Source: Beroe forskalii
Taxonomy: Eukaryota > Ctenophora > Nuda > Beroida > Beroidae
Direction of reading: 5' to 3'
Length of the DNA stretch: 64,000 bases
NCBI GenBank assembly: GCA_011033025.1
Contig: WFMF01000003.1
Span: 1,643,483-1,707,482, forward strand
This document shows positions 34,762 to 46,619 of this stretch, piece after piece (within the stretch, counting starts at the first letter, position 1; every line of letters starts with the position of its first letter). The position numbers and the translations under genes were made by a program. The notes under the pieces were generated by a model that had not been told where the DNA came from, made no database searches, and saw nothing but the letters and a program-made list of their open reading frames with translations.

Positions 34762-35010
34762 ACCCCCCATTTCTAGGGGGACGGCGACAAAAACGTCAAT
34801 TTCGGTTAAAGTGTGCACGAAAAGTGTCAAAAACGCGCCAAAAAGCGTCCAAGACGCGACAAAATGCGCCAAAAAGTGTCAAATTGCGCCAAAGAGTGTC
34901 AAAAAGTGTCAAAAAGCGTCAAAAACGCGCCAAAAAGCGTCCGGAAATGTCAAAACACGCAGGAAAAATGTCAAACTGAAAATGTCACCGTCCCCCTAGA
35001 AATGGGGGGT
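34762..35010. mobile_element. 249-bp inverted-repeat element with GCGTCAAAA internal repeats
   Basis: The left end ACCCCCCATTTCTAGGGGGA and right end TCCCCCTAGAAATGGGGGGT are perfect complements; pairing extends through CGG. The interior is a run of about twelve 10-11-bp words of the type GCGTCAAAAA and CGCGCCAAAA. There is no ORF of its own. The flanks (ATTATAG and ATATTAC) give no clear target duplication. A second copy lies at 40399-40824. Confidence 0.85.
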
Positions 35011-35224
35011 ATATTACACACATTGCTACACTCGGGTCCAGAGAGAGTGAGTTCCTAGAAAATTTTTCTTTTTCTCCACACAGAGTTGGCGACCTATTTT
35101 TTTTTTTTTTTTTGGAAACACCCTTATTAGGCCGATTCTTTCCAGTGGAAGTTTACCCTACCTCATATTCTCTTCCCAATTCCATTCCATTCATAAACCT
35201 CTATATACCCCTACACCCCTGTAC
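35011..35224. other. spacer with T-run, nothing recognised
   Basis: A run of about 17 T at 35098-35114 separates the element from the roughly 330-bp tandem repeats. Confidence 0.5.
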
Positions 35225-36447
35225 TCTCTGGAAATCAGTCACATGGGAAAAAGCAGTTTTCAGCCTTATTTTTGGTCCTTGTGGCCCATTATAGACGAAA
35301 AAGTCCATTTTTAGCCCAAAAATGGGGGTTTTCGAGAGGCTGTAAATCGTGAAAATGGTCGAAATTCAAAATTCTGAAAGCAGCATTTTCTTAGTTGGAT
35401 CAAACTGTACTGACCTGCAAAATTTCAGGAGTTAACTAGTAAGTTTAGTAGGAGGACCCCTCCCCTCCGAGATAATGATCAAAATTCAGAAAATTCTCCG
35501 ACATACTTGGACTTGGGGAATACTCTGCGTAAAAATGCATCATTATTTGGTTCTAGTGAACTCTCTGGAAATCAGTCTCATGGGAAAAAGCATGCTTCAG
35601 TCTTATTTTTGGTCCTTGTGGCCAATTATAGACGAGAAAGTCCATTTTTAGCCCAAAGATGGGGCTTTCCGAGAGGCTGTAAATCATGAAAATGGTCGAA
35701 ATTCAAAATTGTGAAAGCAGCATTTTCTTAGTTGGGTCAAACTGTACTGACCTGCAAAATTTCATGAGTTAACTAGTAAGTTTAGTAGGAGGACCCCTCC
35801 CCTCCGAGATAATGATCAAAATTCAGAAAATTCTCGGACATACTTGGACTTGGGGATAATTATGACATTTGGTTCTAGTGCACTCTCTGGAAATCAATCA
35901 CATGGGAAAAAGCAGTTTTCAGCCTTGTTTTTGGTCCCTGTGGCCCGTTATAGACGAAAAAGTCCATTTTTAGCCCAAAAAATGGGGGTTTTCAGGCTGT
36001 AAATCGTGAAAATGGTCGAACTTCAAAATTCTGGAAGCAGCATTTTCTTAGTCAGATCAAACTGTACTGACCTGCAAAATTTCATGAGTTAACTAGTAAG
36101 TTTAGTAGAACGACCCCCCCGTCAGACACTGATCAAAATTCAGAAAATTCTCGGACATACTTGGACTTGGGGATAATTATGGTTAAAAATGCATCATTAT
36201 TTGGTTCTAGTGCACTCTCTGGAAATCAGTCACATGGGAAAAAGCAGTTTTTCAGCCTTATTTTTGGTCCTTGTGGCCCATTATAGACGAAAAGTCCATT
36301 TTAGCCCAAAAATGGGGGTTTTCGAGAGGCTGTAAATCGTGAAAATGGTCAAAATTCAAAATTCTGAAAGCAGCATTTTCTTAGTTGGATCAAACTGTAC
36401 TGACCTGCAAAATTTCATGAGTTAATTAGTAAGTTTAGTAGGAGGAC
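35225..36447. repeat. four tandem copies of a 320-340-bp unit
   Basis: Units start at CTCTCTGGAAATCAG near 35225, 35563, 35883 and 36215. Shared words include TTATAGACGAAAAAGTCCAT, GCATTTTCTTAGTTGGATCA and GTTAACTAGTAAGTTTAGTA. The last copy ends abruptly at 36447, where the 20-bp satellite resumes. No frame is conserved across copies. Confidence 0.9.
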
Positions 36448-39400
36448 ACATCATAACTTATAGAGTGATGTCAAGGATTGTGGAGTGGTGTCAAGGATAA
36501 AGAGTGATGTCAAGGATAAGGAGTGATGTCAAGGATTGTAGAGTGATGTCAAGGAGTTTGGAGTGTTGTCAAGGATTTTGGAGTGGTTTCAAGGATAAGG
36601 AGTGATGTCAAGGATTGTAGATGGATGCCAAGGACTGCGGAGTGGTGTCAAGAATAAGTAGTGGTGTCAAGGATAATGAGTGGTGTCAAGGATTGTAGAG
36701 TGATGTCAAGGATTGTGGAGCAAGGATAAGAAGTGATGTCAAGGATTGTAGATGGATGTCAAGGACTGTGGAGTGGTGTCAAGAATAAGGAGTGGTGTCA
36801 AGGATAATGAGTGGTGTCACGGATTGTAGAGTGATATCAAGGATTGTGGAGTGATATCAAGGATTGTGGAGTGATGCCAAGGATTGTGAAGTGGTGTCAA
36901 GGATTGTGGAGTGGTGTCAAGGATAAAGGATGATGTCAAGGATAAAGAGTGATGTCAAGGAGTTTGAAGTGGTGTCAAGGATAAAAAGTGATGTCAAGGA
37001 CTTTGGAGTGGTTTCAAGGCTTTTGGAGTGGTGTCAAGGATAAGGAGTGACGTCAAGGATAAGGAGTGGTGTCAAGGATTGTGGAGTGATGCCAAGGATT
37101 GTGGAGTGATGCCAAGGATTGTTGAGTGGAGTCAAGGATTGTGGAGTGGTGTCAAGGACAAAGCGTGACGTCAAGGATAAGGAGTGATGTCAAGGTGTTT
37201 GGAGTGGTGTCAAGGATTGTAGAGTGACATCAAGGATTGTGGATTGGTGTCAAGGGTGAAGAGTAAAGTCAAGGATAAGGAGTGATGTCAAGGATAAAGA
37301 GTGATTTCAAGGATTTCGAGAAATGTCAAGGATTGTAGAGTGATGTCAAGGACTGTGGAGTGGTGTCAAGAATAAGGAGTGGTGTCAAGAATAATGAGTG
37401 GTGTCAAGGATTGTAGAGTGATGTCAAGGATTGTGGAGTGGTGTCAAGGATAAAGAGTGATGTCAAGGATAAGGAGTGATGTCAAGGATTGTAGAGTGAT
37501 GTCAAGGATTGTAGAGTGATGTCAAGGAGTTTGGAGTGTTGTCAAGGATTGTGAAGTGGTGTCAAGGATTGTGGAGTGGTGTCAAGGATAAAAAATGACG
37601 TCAGGGATGAGGAGTGATGTCAAGGATAAAAAGTGATGTCAAGGATTGTAGATGGATGTCAAGGACTGTGGAGAGGTGTCAAGAATAAGGAGTGGTGTCA
37701 AGGATAATGAGTGGTGTCAAGGATTGTAGAGTGATGTCAAGGATTGTGGAGCAAGGATAAGGAGTGATGTCAAGGATTGTAGATGGATGTCAAGGCTTTT
37801 GGAGTGGTGTCAAGGATAAGGAGTGACGTCAACGATAAGGAGTGGTGTCAAGAATTGTGGAGTGATGCCAAGGATTGTTGAGTGGAGTCAAGGATTGTGG
37901 AGTGGTGTCAAGGACAAAGCGTGACGTCAAGGATAAGGAGTGATGTCAAGGATAAAGAGTGATGTCAAGGAGTTTGGAGTGGTGTCAAGGATTGTAGAGT
38001 GATGTCAAGGACTGTGGAGTGGTGTCAAGAATAAGGAGTGGTGTCAAGGATAATGAGTGGTGTAAAGGATTGTAGAATGATGTCAAGGATTGTGGAATGT
38101 GGAGTGGTGTCAAGGATTGTGGAGTGGTGCCAAGGACTGTGGAGTGGTGTCAAGGATTGTAGAGTGGTGTCAAGGATTGTAGAGTGATGTCAAGGATTGT
38201 GGAGTGGTGTCAAGGACAAAGCGTGACGTCAAGGATAAGGAATGATATCAACGATAAAGAGTGATGTCAAGGAGTTTGAAGTGGTGTCAAGGATTGTAGA
38301 GTGACGTCAAGGATTGTGGATTGGTGTCAAGGATGAAGAGTAATGTCAAGGATAAAGAGTGATTTCAAGGATTTTGAGAAATTTCAAGGATTGTAGAGTG
38401 ATGTCAAGGACTGTGGAGTGGTGTCAAGAATAAGGAGTGATGTCAAGAATAATGAGTGGTGTCAAGGATTATAGAGTGATGTCAAGGATTGTGGAGTGGT
38501 GTCAAGGATAAAGAGTGATGTCAAGGATAAGGAGTGATGTCAAGGATTGTGGAGTGGTGCCAAGGATAAGGAGTGATGTCAAGGATAAAGAGTGGTGTCA
38601 AGGATTGTAGAGTGTTGTCAAGGATTGTGGAGTGATGCCAAGGATTGCTGAGTGGAGTCAAGGATTGTGGAGTGGTGTCAAGGACAAAGCGTGACGTCAA
38701 GGATAAGGAATGATGTCAAGGATAAAGAGTGATGTCAAGGAGTTTGAAGTGGTGTCAAGGATTGTAGAGTAACGTCAAGGATTGTGGATTGGTTTCAAGG
38801 ATGAAGAGTAATGTCAAGTGAAAAGAGTGATTTCAAGGATTTCAAGAAATTTCAAGGATTGTAGAGTGATGTCAAGGACTGTGGAGTGCTGTCAAGAATA
38901 AGGAGTGGTGTCAAGAATAATGAGTGGTGTAAAGGATTGTAGAATGATGTCAAGGATTGTGGAATGGTGTCAAGGATAAAGAGTGATGTCAAGGATAAGG
39001 AGTGATGTCAAGGATTGTAGAGTGATGTCAAGGAGGTTGGAGTGGTGTCAAGGATTATAGAGTGATGTCAAGGATAAGAAGTGATGTCAAGGATAAAAGG
39101 ATGTAAGGGTGATGTCAAGGATTGTAGAGTGACGTCAAGGATTGTGGATTGGTGTCAAGGATGAAGAGTAATGTCAAGGATAAGGAGTGATGTCAAGGAT
39201 AAAGAGTGATTTCAAGGATTTCGAGAAATGTCAAGGATTGTAGAGTGATGTCAAGGACTGTGGAGTGGTGTCAAGAATAAGGAGTGGTGTCAAGAATAAT
39301 GAGTGGTGTAAAGGATTGTAGAATGATGTCAAGGATTGTGGAGTGATGTCAAGGAGTTTGAAGTGGTGTCAAGGATTTCGAGAAATTTCAAGGATTGTAG

Positions 39401-39600
39401 AGTGATGTCAAGGACTGTGGAGTGGTGTCAAGAATAAGGAGTGGTGTCAAGAATAATGAGTGGTGTAAAGGATTGTAGAATGATGTCAAGGATTGTGGAG
39501 TGATGTCAAGGATTGTGGAGTGGTGTCAAGGATAAAGAATGACGTCAGGGATAAGGAGTGATGTCAAGGATAAAGAGTGATGTCAAGGAGTGGTGTCAAT
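36448..39600. repeat. 20-bp satellite, main block
   Basis: About 155 units of the TGTCAAGGAT family. Longer blocks of the same unit order recur (for example ATTTCGAGAAATGTCAAGG followed by the same series near 37310 and 39215), so there is higher-order duplication. Ends at about 39600. Confidence 0.95.
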
Positions 39601-40398
39601 TTCGTGGATGTTGCATCAAATTTTGCAGTTTGTTCGAGTGCCATAGCATTCAAAACAAGCCTTTTGATAAAGTTATGATCCAAACTGCAGTTTGTTTCTT
39701 CATCTTCACAAGAAAATCTACTTTTGCTGGCATTTCTGGGGTCTTTGGTTTTGTTGTAGAAATGGTCCAATAAATTTATTCCTGTTTGGAACCTCTGGCT
39801 CCTGGGGGCTGCGCCCCCAGACATCAGCCTTTAATTTAGTACCAATATGAATTTTAAATGTAAACTGAACAATGAAAGTTTCCTCTCGCAGAGATATCAC
39901 TTCCACGCAATTTCTAGATGTTTGGAACCTCTGGCTTCTGGGCTCTGCGCCCAAGACCCCTGCCCTGTAGATAATGCCCAACCTGCTGCTAGCTTTCGCG
40001 AACGAGGTGGCGCGAAGTGCCGCCGAGTGTGGTACAATGAAACCAAACTGCAAGAAATTTGTCGGGAACTGCAAAAAAATATTATCTGCACCTATGCTAC
40101 GGTTCACTCAGCCGAGCGTACAGGAGTACAGGAAACTGTGTGGGAGGGGAAATAAGGAGCTGCCCATTGCAGCGAAGTCTTGGGCAAATAAAGTATGGAT
40201 TACACTTCCTTGACCGTCACTGGCTTGTTTCCTTTGATTCCGGTCATTGGCTGTACAGCTGTTGGAATAGAAGTAAAAACCTTTAAAAAAGTGATGGCCT
40301 GGCTCATGCAAACATCAATTAGCTATTTGGGCTTTTTATTAGCTCTATTGAATAATGAAGGATTTAAAATTGAATCAACCTCGCAGACAAAAGCCATT
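39601..40398. other. unique-looking island with two CG stem-loops
   Basis: GGAACCTCTGGCTCCTGGGG and GGAACCTCTGGCTTCTGGGC occur at 39787 and 39927, each continuing into a C/G palindrome (GGGGGCTGCGCCCCC in the first, shorter in the second). Plus-strand frames of 75-100 codons between 39847 and 40400 have no recognisable motif. Confidence 0.5.
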
Positions 40399-40824
40399 TA
40401 AAAGGGCCAAAAAGCGTCAAAACGCGACAAAAAGTGTCAAAAGCGCCAGAAATGAGTTCAAAAATGCTTAAAAACGCGACAAATGGCGCCCAAAAGTGTC
40501 GAAATATGCGATAAAATGTGCCAAAAAGTGGCAAAATGCGCCAAAAAAGCGTCAAAATGCGACAAAAAACGTCTAAATGCGACAAAAAGGGTCAAAACGC
40601 GACAAAACACGTCAAAAGAGTTACCAAAATTGCGTCAAAACGCGACAAAGCGCGTCAAAAACTGTCCAAAAATGCGACAAATTGTGCCAGACTATGTCAG
40701 AATGGTTTAAAATATAAAAAGTGTCGAAACGCGACAAAAAGTGACAAAAAGCGCCTAGAATGTGTCAAAACATGCAATAAAAATGACAAACTGAAAATTT
40801 CGCCGTCCCCTAGAAATGGGGGGT
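40399..40824. mobile_element. second copy of the GCGTCAAAA inverted-repeat element, left end missing
   Basis: The same internal words (GCGTCAAAA, GCGACAAAAAG) fill 40405-40790. The right end CCCCTAGAAATGGGGGGT matches the copy at 34762-35010, with one base fewer in the C run. The expected left terminal repeat is not visible, so it is truncated or diverged. Its interior is longer than in the first copy, consistent with expansion of the internal repeat. Confidence 0.75.
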
Positions 40825-40839
40825 TACTAATTCGGATAA

Positions 40840-41399
40840 GGGTCGAAAATCCTCAACAAAAATTGGTGTACCATTTCAGAAAATTACCAAAAATCATCAA
40901 TGTATTTAATGGTACCATTCCGTAAGAATCGAGAGAAAGTCAATCATAAAACAGCAAAATTTAACTAAATTGAGCTCCCATAAACTCATAAACCCACAAA
41001 AATCAAACCCCCATTTGCCATTTTTTGATATCTACCGGGGGTTTATGGGGTTGCCCCCCCCCTATTTACCATAAATTCATCTGCACACTTGGGACTATGA
41101 CCGACAACATAATATAGTAATATTATCTAAAGGTGATATCCAGGGATTGCCCCGTTCTCTCACAAGAAGCTCTATCGTTTTGGCTATTTTTTTCGCGATT
41201 TCATGCGTCACCATGGTTTAAACTTTTAAACAATTGCAAATATCTCAATGATGCCTGTGAGTCCGGAAATTTTAAGCACAGCTTTGGAAAATACATTAAA
41301 TTTTCTTTCGGAGCTAGAGCTAACATTTCTTCCCATCTTGAAAGCTTCATACTTTCATACCGAAAAATGAACTAAAAACGTTCATTTTTCGGAAAATAA
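40840..41399. other. GGTACC repeat remnant, G-block copy 2, and unassigned sequence
   Basis: A short piece of the AATGGTACCATT repeat (40850-40925) is followed by the second G-block copy (40972-41068). 41069-41399 has only a short ORF (41133-41375) without motifs. Confidence 0.6.
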
Positions 41400-44127
41400 T
41401 TAACAAGGGCCCCATCATCAGGGGGGCCTTCAAATTCTAGCCCTATCCCCGGGGGCCTATCAAGTTAACAGGGGTCTATCACTAACAGGGGCCCTTCAAT
41501 AAAAAGGGCCCCATCACTAACGGGGACCCCATCAAAAAAAGGTCCCCTTCACTAAAGGGGACCCATCAAGTAAAAAGGGTTATCACTAACAGGGGACCCT
41601 ATCAAAAAAACAGAGGGCCCCATCCTAACAGGGGACCTATCTTTAAAAGGCCCTATCACTAAAGGGGGCCTATCAAGTTAACAGAGGGCCCCATCACAAC
41701 AGGGGGCCCTATCAAGTCAGAGGTCCCTTTAACAGGGATATCAATTTAAAAAGGACCTATCACTAACAGGGGCCCTTTAAGTTAACAGAAATTTTACAAC
41801 AGGGGGCCCCCTTCAAAATTAACAGGGCCCCCTTACTAACAGGGGCCTTCAATAAAAAGAGGTCCCCATCACTAACAGGGGACCTTCAATGCTCCCCAAA
41901 ACCTAACAGGGACCCCTTTAAGTTTCCCGGGTCCCCATCCCAACAGGGGACCCCATCAAGTTAACAGGGTCCCCATCACTAAAAGGGGACCTTTAAGGTT
42001 AACAGGGGAATTTTATTTAACAGGGGACCCATCAGGGTTTACAAAGGAAAACCCTTTTCGGGGGGCCCCCATCCCGGTTTAAAAGAGGTCCCCAACAAAG
42101 GGGGCCCTTTAAAATTAACAAAGGGGGGGCCCCATCTGACAGGGGGCCCTTCCCGGTTAACATGGGACCCTATACTAACAGGGGTTCAGTTTTGGGGTCA
42201 AATAACTTGAGGGGGCCCCCATCAAATAAACAAAAAGGTCCCTATCTTTTAAAAGGGGGGACTATCAAGTAAACAAGGGGCCCATCATAACAGGGGGCCT
42301 ATCCAAAATTAACATAGGACCCCATCACTAACAGGGGACCCTATCAAGTTAAAAAAAAATTCCTTTACTAACAGGGGGGTTTTTAAGTTAACATGGGACC
42401 CTATCACTACAGAGGACTATAGTAAACAGAGGTCTATTAACTTTGGCAGGGGATGCCTATCAGTCAGGCAGGAGTTGTGGCAGGGACATGAGAGGACCCT
42501 ATCACTAACAGGGGACCCTATCAAGTTAACAGAGGTCCCTATCACTAACAGGGGACCCTATCAAGCTAACAGAGTCCCTATCACTAACAGGGGACCCTGT
42601 CATGTAAACAGGGGTCCTATCACTAACAGGGGACCCTATCAAGTTAACAGTCCCTATATGGCAGGGGACTATCAAGTTATATGAGGACCCTATCACTAAC
42701 AGGGGACCCTATCCAAGTTAACGAGGTCCCTATCACTAACAGGGGACCCTATCAAGTAAACAGAGGTCCCTATCACTAACAGGAGACCCTATCAGAGTAA
42801 ACAGGGAATTCTCACTAACAGGGGACCTATCAAGTTAACATAGGACCCTATCACTAACAGGGACCTATCAAGTTAAAGAGACCTATACTCCTTTGGGGAC
42901 CGCTTTCAAGTAAACAGAGGTCCCTATCACTAACAGGGGACCCTATCAAGTTAACAGAGGTCCCTATCACTAACAGGGGACCTATCAAGTTAACAGAGGT
43001 CCCTATCACAACAGGGGGACCTATCAAAGTTAACAGAGGTCCCTATCACTAACAGGGACCCTATCAAGTTAACATAGGACCCTATCACTAACAGGGGACC
43101 CTATCAAGTTAACAGAGGTCCCTATCACTAACAGGGGAACCTATCAAGTAAACAGAGGTCCCTATCACTAACAGGGGACCCTATCAAGTAAACAGAGGTC
43201 CCTATCACTAACAGGGGACCCTATCAAGTTAACAGAGGTCCCTATCACTAACAGGGGACCCTATCAAGTAAACAGAGGTCCCTATCACTAACAGGGGACC
43301 CTATCAAGTTAACAGAGGTCCTATCACTAACAGGCGACCCTATCAAGTTAACAGAGGTCCCTATCACAACAGGGGACCTATCAAGTTAACAGAGGTCCCT
43401 ATCACTAACAGGGGACCCAAGGTTAACAGAGGTCCTAAACATATCACTAACAGGGGACCCTATCAAGTTAACAGAGGTCCCTATCACTAACAGGGGACCC
43501 TATCAAGTAAACAGAGGTCCCTATCACTAACAGGGGACCCTATCAAGTAAACAGAGGTCCCTATCACTAACAGGGGACCCTATCAAGTAAACAGAGGTCC
43601 CTATCACTAACAGGGGACCTATCAAGTTAACATAGGACCCTATCACTAACAGGGGACCCTATCAAGTTAACAGAGGTCCCTATCACTAACAGGGGACCCT
43701 ATCAAGTAAACAGAGGTCCCTATCACTAACAGGGGACCCTATCAAGTTAACAGAGGTCCCTATCACTAACAGGGGACCCTATCAAGTTAACGGAGGTTTC
43801 TATCACTGACAGGGGACTATCCAATAACAGAGGTCCCCTATCACTAACAGGGGACCCCTATCAAAGTAAACAGAGGTCCCTATCACTAACAGGGGACCCC
43901 TATGACAGAGGTCTCTATCATCAAGTTAACAGGGTCCCTATCACTAACAGGGGACCCTATCAAGTAACAGAGGTCCCTAACAGGGGACCCTATCAAGTAA
44001 ACAGACATCCCTATCACTAACAGGGGACCCTATCAAGTAAACAGAGGTCCCTATCACTAACAGGGGACCCTATCAAGTTAACAGAGGTCCCTATCACTAA
44101 CAGGGGACCCTATCAAGTTAACAGATA
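41400..44127. repeat. 40-bp satellite, second array, badly scrambled at its left end
   Basis: The same 40-bp family as 30284-32103, in the same orientation. From about 42450 to 44127 units are regular. From 41400 to 42430 almost every unit has altered lengths of C, G, A and T runs and missing words, although the flanking words remain recognisable. Confidence 0.9.
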
Positions 44128-44183
44128 CTGTTTTGTATAGATAAGGTGTTTGTGAAACACATGACCAGGAGACTCTTCAATTT

Positions 44184-44949
44184 GTGTGTTACACGATGTG
44201 TTACACGATGGACTTCTCTGTGAACATACTACACACATTTGAGGATCAGATGAAAAGTATGTTCTCGAAGGTGTTAAGTGAGGCCAAAGTCTCCTCACTA
44301 TCAGAACTTAATGAACCTGTATTGATGAAACTGAATAAGAACCCTCTGGTAAATACAATTATCAGTATGGCAAAAGTTTTTGAGGAGAATGTTAGTATTT
44401 GCAAGTCTGCTGCAGAAAAGATTGATGAACTCAAATCTGAGCAAATCGAGTTGCAGAAAAAGCTCCTAAAACTTCAGAACGATCAAATGGACACAGTGAA
44501 GACAACCGTGAAATCGGAACTGAGTGATGGATTGAAAAGCTGGTCAGAAGTGGTGAAGAAGAACATCACGCAGGTACAAAATAACCTTCTGACAACGACT
44601 AAGAAATCAGTTAAGCAGGTTATTGAAAAAGTTAACGAAGAGGAAAGGAGGTCAAACAACCTGATGATATTTGGTCTCCCTGAGCATGACGGTGAGGACA
44701 TAGGAGCCAAAGTGGATGAAGTTTATCACTCAATGAGTGTGCGAGTGTCAGTGACGATCGACTGTTACAGAGTCGGTAAGAAGGAAGAAGGGAAGATACG
44801 ACCAATCAGGCTGGAGTGTCAGAATCGTGGTGACGTGGAGTTCGCTCTGGCTCACAGCAAGCGATTAAAAGACTCTGAAAGGCACCCAAGGGTGTATCTT
44901 TCGCCAGACCGATCAAAGGAGCAGAGACTGGAGCACAGTCTGAGAATAT
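44184..44949 (+). mobile_element. LINE ORF1-type coiled-coil protein, 3' truncated
   Basis: An open frame of about 255 codons starts right after the 40-bp satellite. It has a long Lys/Glu-rich coiled coil (about residues 60-150), then NLMIFGLPEHDGED and an RRM-like part with ECQNRGDVEFALAHSKRLKD and VYLSPDRSKEQR. This is typical of ORF1 proteins of invertebrate non-LTR elements, which bind element RNA. The reading is cut at about 44950 by a LINE in the opposite direction; the remaining codons to 45089 are that element's complement. Confidence 0.75.
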
Positions 44950-45191
44950 TGTCTCATCTCTCTTGCTTTGAAACAGGACTTATATATGACAGCAGTTCCC
45001 CCACCTCTTTTATTATCCCTGTGATTATGAGTAATAGAATATCCATAAGATTTAATGGTTGCTGTGATAGGACAATTTTGGGAATATAGCCAGGTTTCAC
45101 TCAGACAGCAGATGTCAATGTCTTTATCTTGAATACAATGCATGATGTTATGAATTTTATTGTTAAGAGATCTAGCATTATAAACCATCAC
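44950..45191 (-). mobile_element. LINE ORF2 start: N-terminal part of the endonuclease
   Basis: On the minus strand, VMVYNARSLNNKI, then CCLSETWL, then RGGGTAVIYKSCF. These are the first endonuclease motifs (Asn-Arg-Ser, the catalytic SET, and the GGG turn). It follows ORF1 of the same element (45227-46582) and is cut at about 44950 by the plus-strand ORF1 fragment. Confidence 0.85.
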
Positions 45192-45226
45192 CTTAAACCC
45201 AGATTTAGAACTATCAGCATTACAGA

Positions 45227-46582
45227 CTATTTCTTTTGGTAAAAAGGAATGCTTTTCTTCAACTTTGATTGTTCAGTTTTGAAAATAGGACAGTCAACTG
45301 AGTAAGCAGGGTGCTTACAGTTCCTGACATGATCATTATTCTCTGAGTTTTTACAGTTTGAACAACAAGACTCTGTCAAATTAGCAGAACCTTTTTTAGG
45401 GCAACTCCACATGATAAAGTGCCTTCACATTTGTCACTGATATGCCCAAATTTCTGACACTTAAAGCAGCGTTTAACATGAAAGGTATCATAAACCTTGC
45501 AAGTGCCATTGCCCAAATATATTCTGTCATCACTTCCATTTGCAATGTAGTCTCTTATGGTGTTACTGACAGAAATTGTGGCCCTGCTAAGTTCCTCATT
45601 GTTCTTCAATTTGGTGATAGCCAAAATTGTAAATTTCCCTTCACCTTGCCCAGCGAAATCAGAATTTAGTTTTCTCAAAATAGGGTTTTGTAAGAAGATC
45701 TCTTCTAGCAAGTCGTCTTTGGTTATGTTATTGGGCACTCCAACAACATTGATTGTAGGGGTCTTTGATGGAAGGTCTTGCACTTTATGTTGTGGGGCTG
45801 AAACTTTTAGTTTGTCAAAAGAGTCTTAGCAGCAACATCACTGTTTAAAACAAGTCCAATTTCATCTTTTGAAGTAGAAAAAGATTTACTTACTTGTATA
45901 CCATTTTCTACACAAGTCTTACGAAGTACTGATGAATCAATTGGCTCACCAGAGCTTTCTGATTTTTTGACAACTAAAACTTTTTATTGAACAAATTATT
46001 GGTCCTTGTTTGATTATGCCAAGGGTTGGAAGTGCTCAACTGATTCTCTGAAGCAATATCAGCAGGAGCTGATGTAGACTCATTTAATTTCAAAGACTTT
46101 CCAAGATACTTTTTAAGTTCAGACAATTCAGTACGGAACTCAGTTTTCAAGTTGTCAAGTTTTTTATCAATAACTTCAACTCTTTTGTCATGTGATATGA
46201 CTTTTTTCAATTCCTTTTCAGTACAGCAGCTGTTGCACATAAAGAAGAATTTACCAAATCTATTTTCAAATGAGTCTGTTTTGTCTAGGGCAGGTCTCAG
46301 ATGCTGAGTGAAAGCAGTCTTGGCACTCACACAATAACTTGAATCACAACATTCAACAGCATGAAAATAAGATTCACATTTGAAACATTGAACAGCATAT
46401 TGGAAAATGTCTACCTCTGCTTGGCAAGCATTGCAGATACTATCATTGATGATGTTGGGTGCTGATGTAGCTCTGTCAGGAACAACTTCAAAGCTTGAAC
46501 AACTGCTGCTTGTCAAATCTCCTCCACTGTCATGTTCACCCTGGTCACTATCCATCGTCCGGGGCTTGTCATTCTTGGTCAT
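45227..46582 (-). mobile_element. LINE ORF1 with PHD-like and CCHC zinc fingers, frame-broken
   Basis: Starts at 46582. The N-terminus has a Ser-rich region, then a Cys/His cluster resembling a PHD-type finger (ICNACQ...CFKCESYFHAVEC, about residues 48-78). A coiled coil follows, then an RRM-like segment (NVVGVPNNITKDDLLEEIFL) and a zinc knuckle CFKCQKFGHISDKC, then a second Cys/His set near the end. Two frame changes are needed, near 45978 and 45828. It lies directly upstream of the endonuclease start at 45191, as in a two-ORF element. Confidence 0.8.
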
Positions 46583-46619
46583 ACCTCAAATTTGATTGTA
46601 ATTAGTAGTGTTGTTAAGT

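Noticed and set aside
44950-45089. C-terminal 46 codons of the plus-strand ORF starting at 44184
   Set aside because: This part is the complement of another LINE's endonuclease, so the ORF1 protein really ends at the junction.
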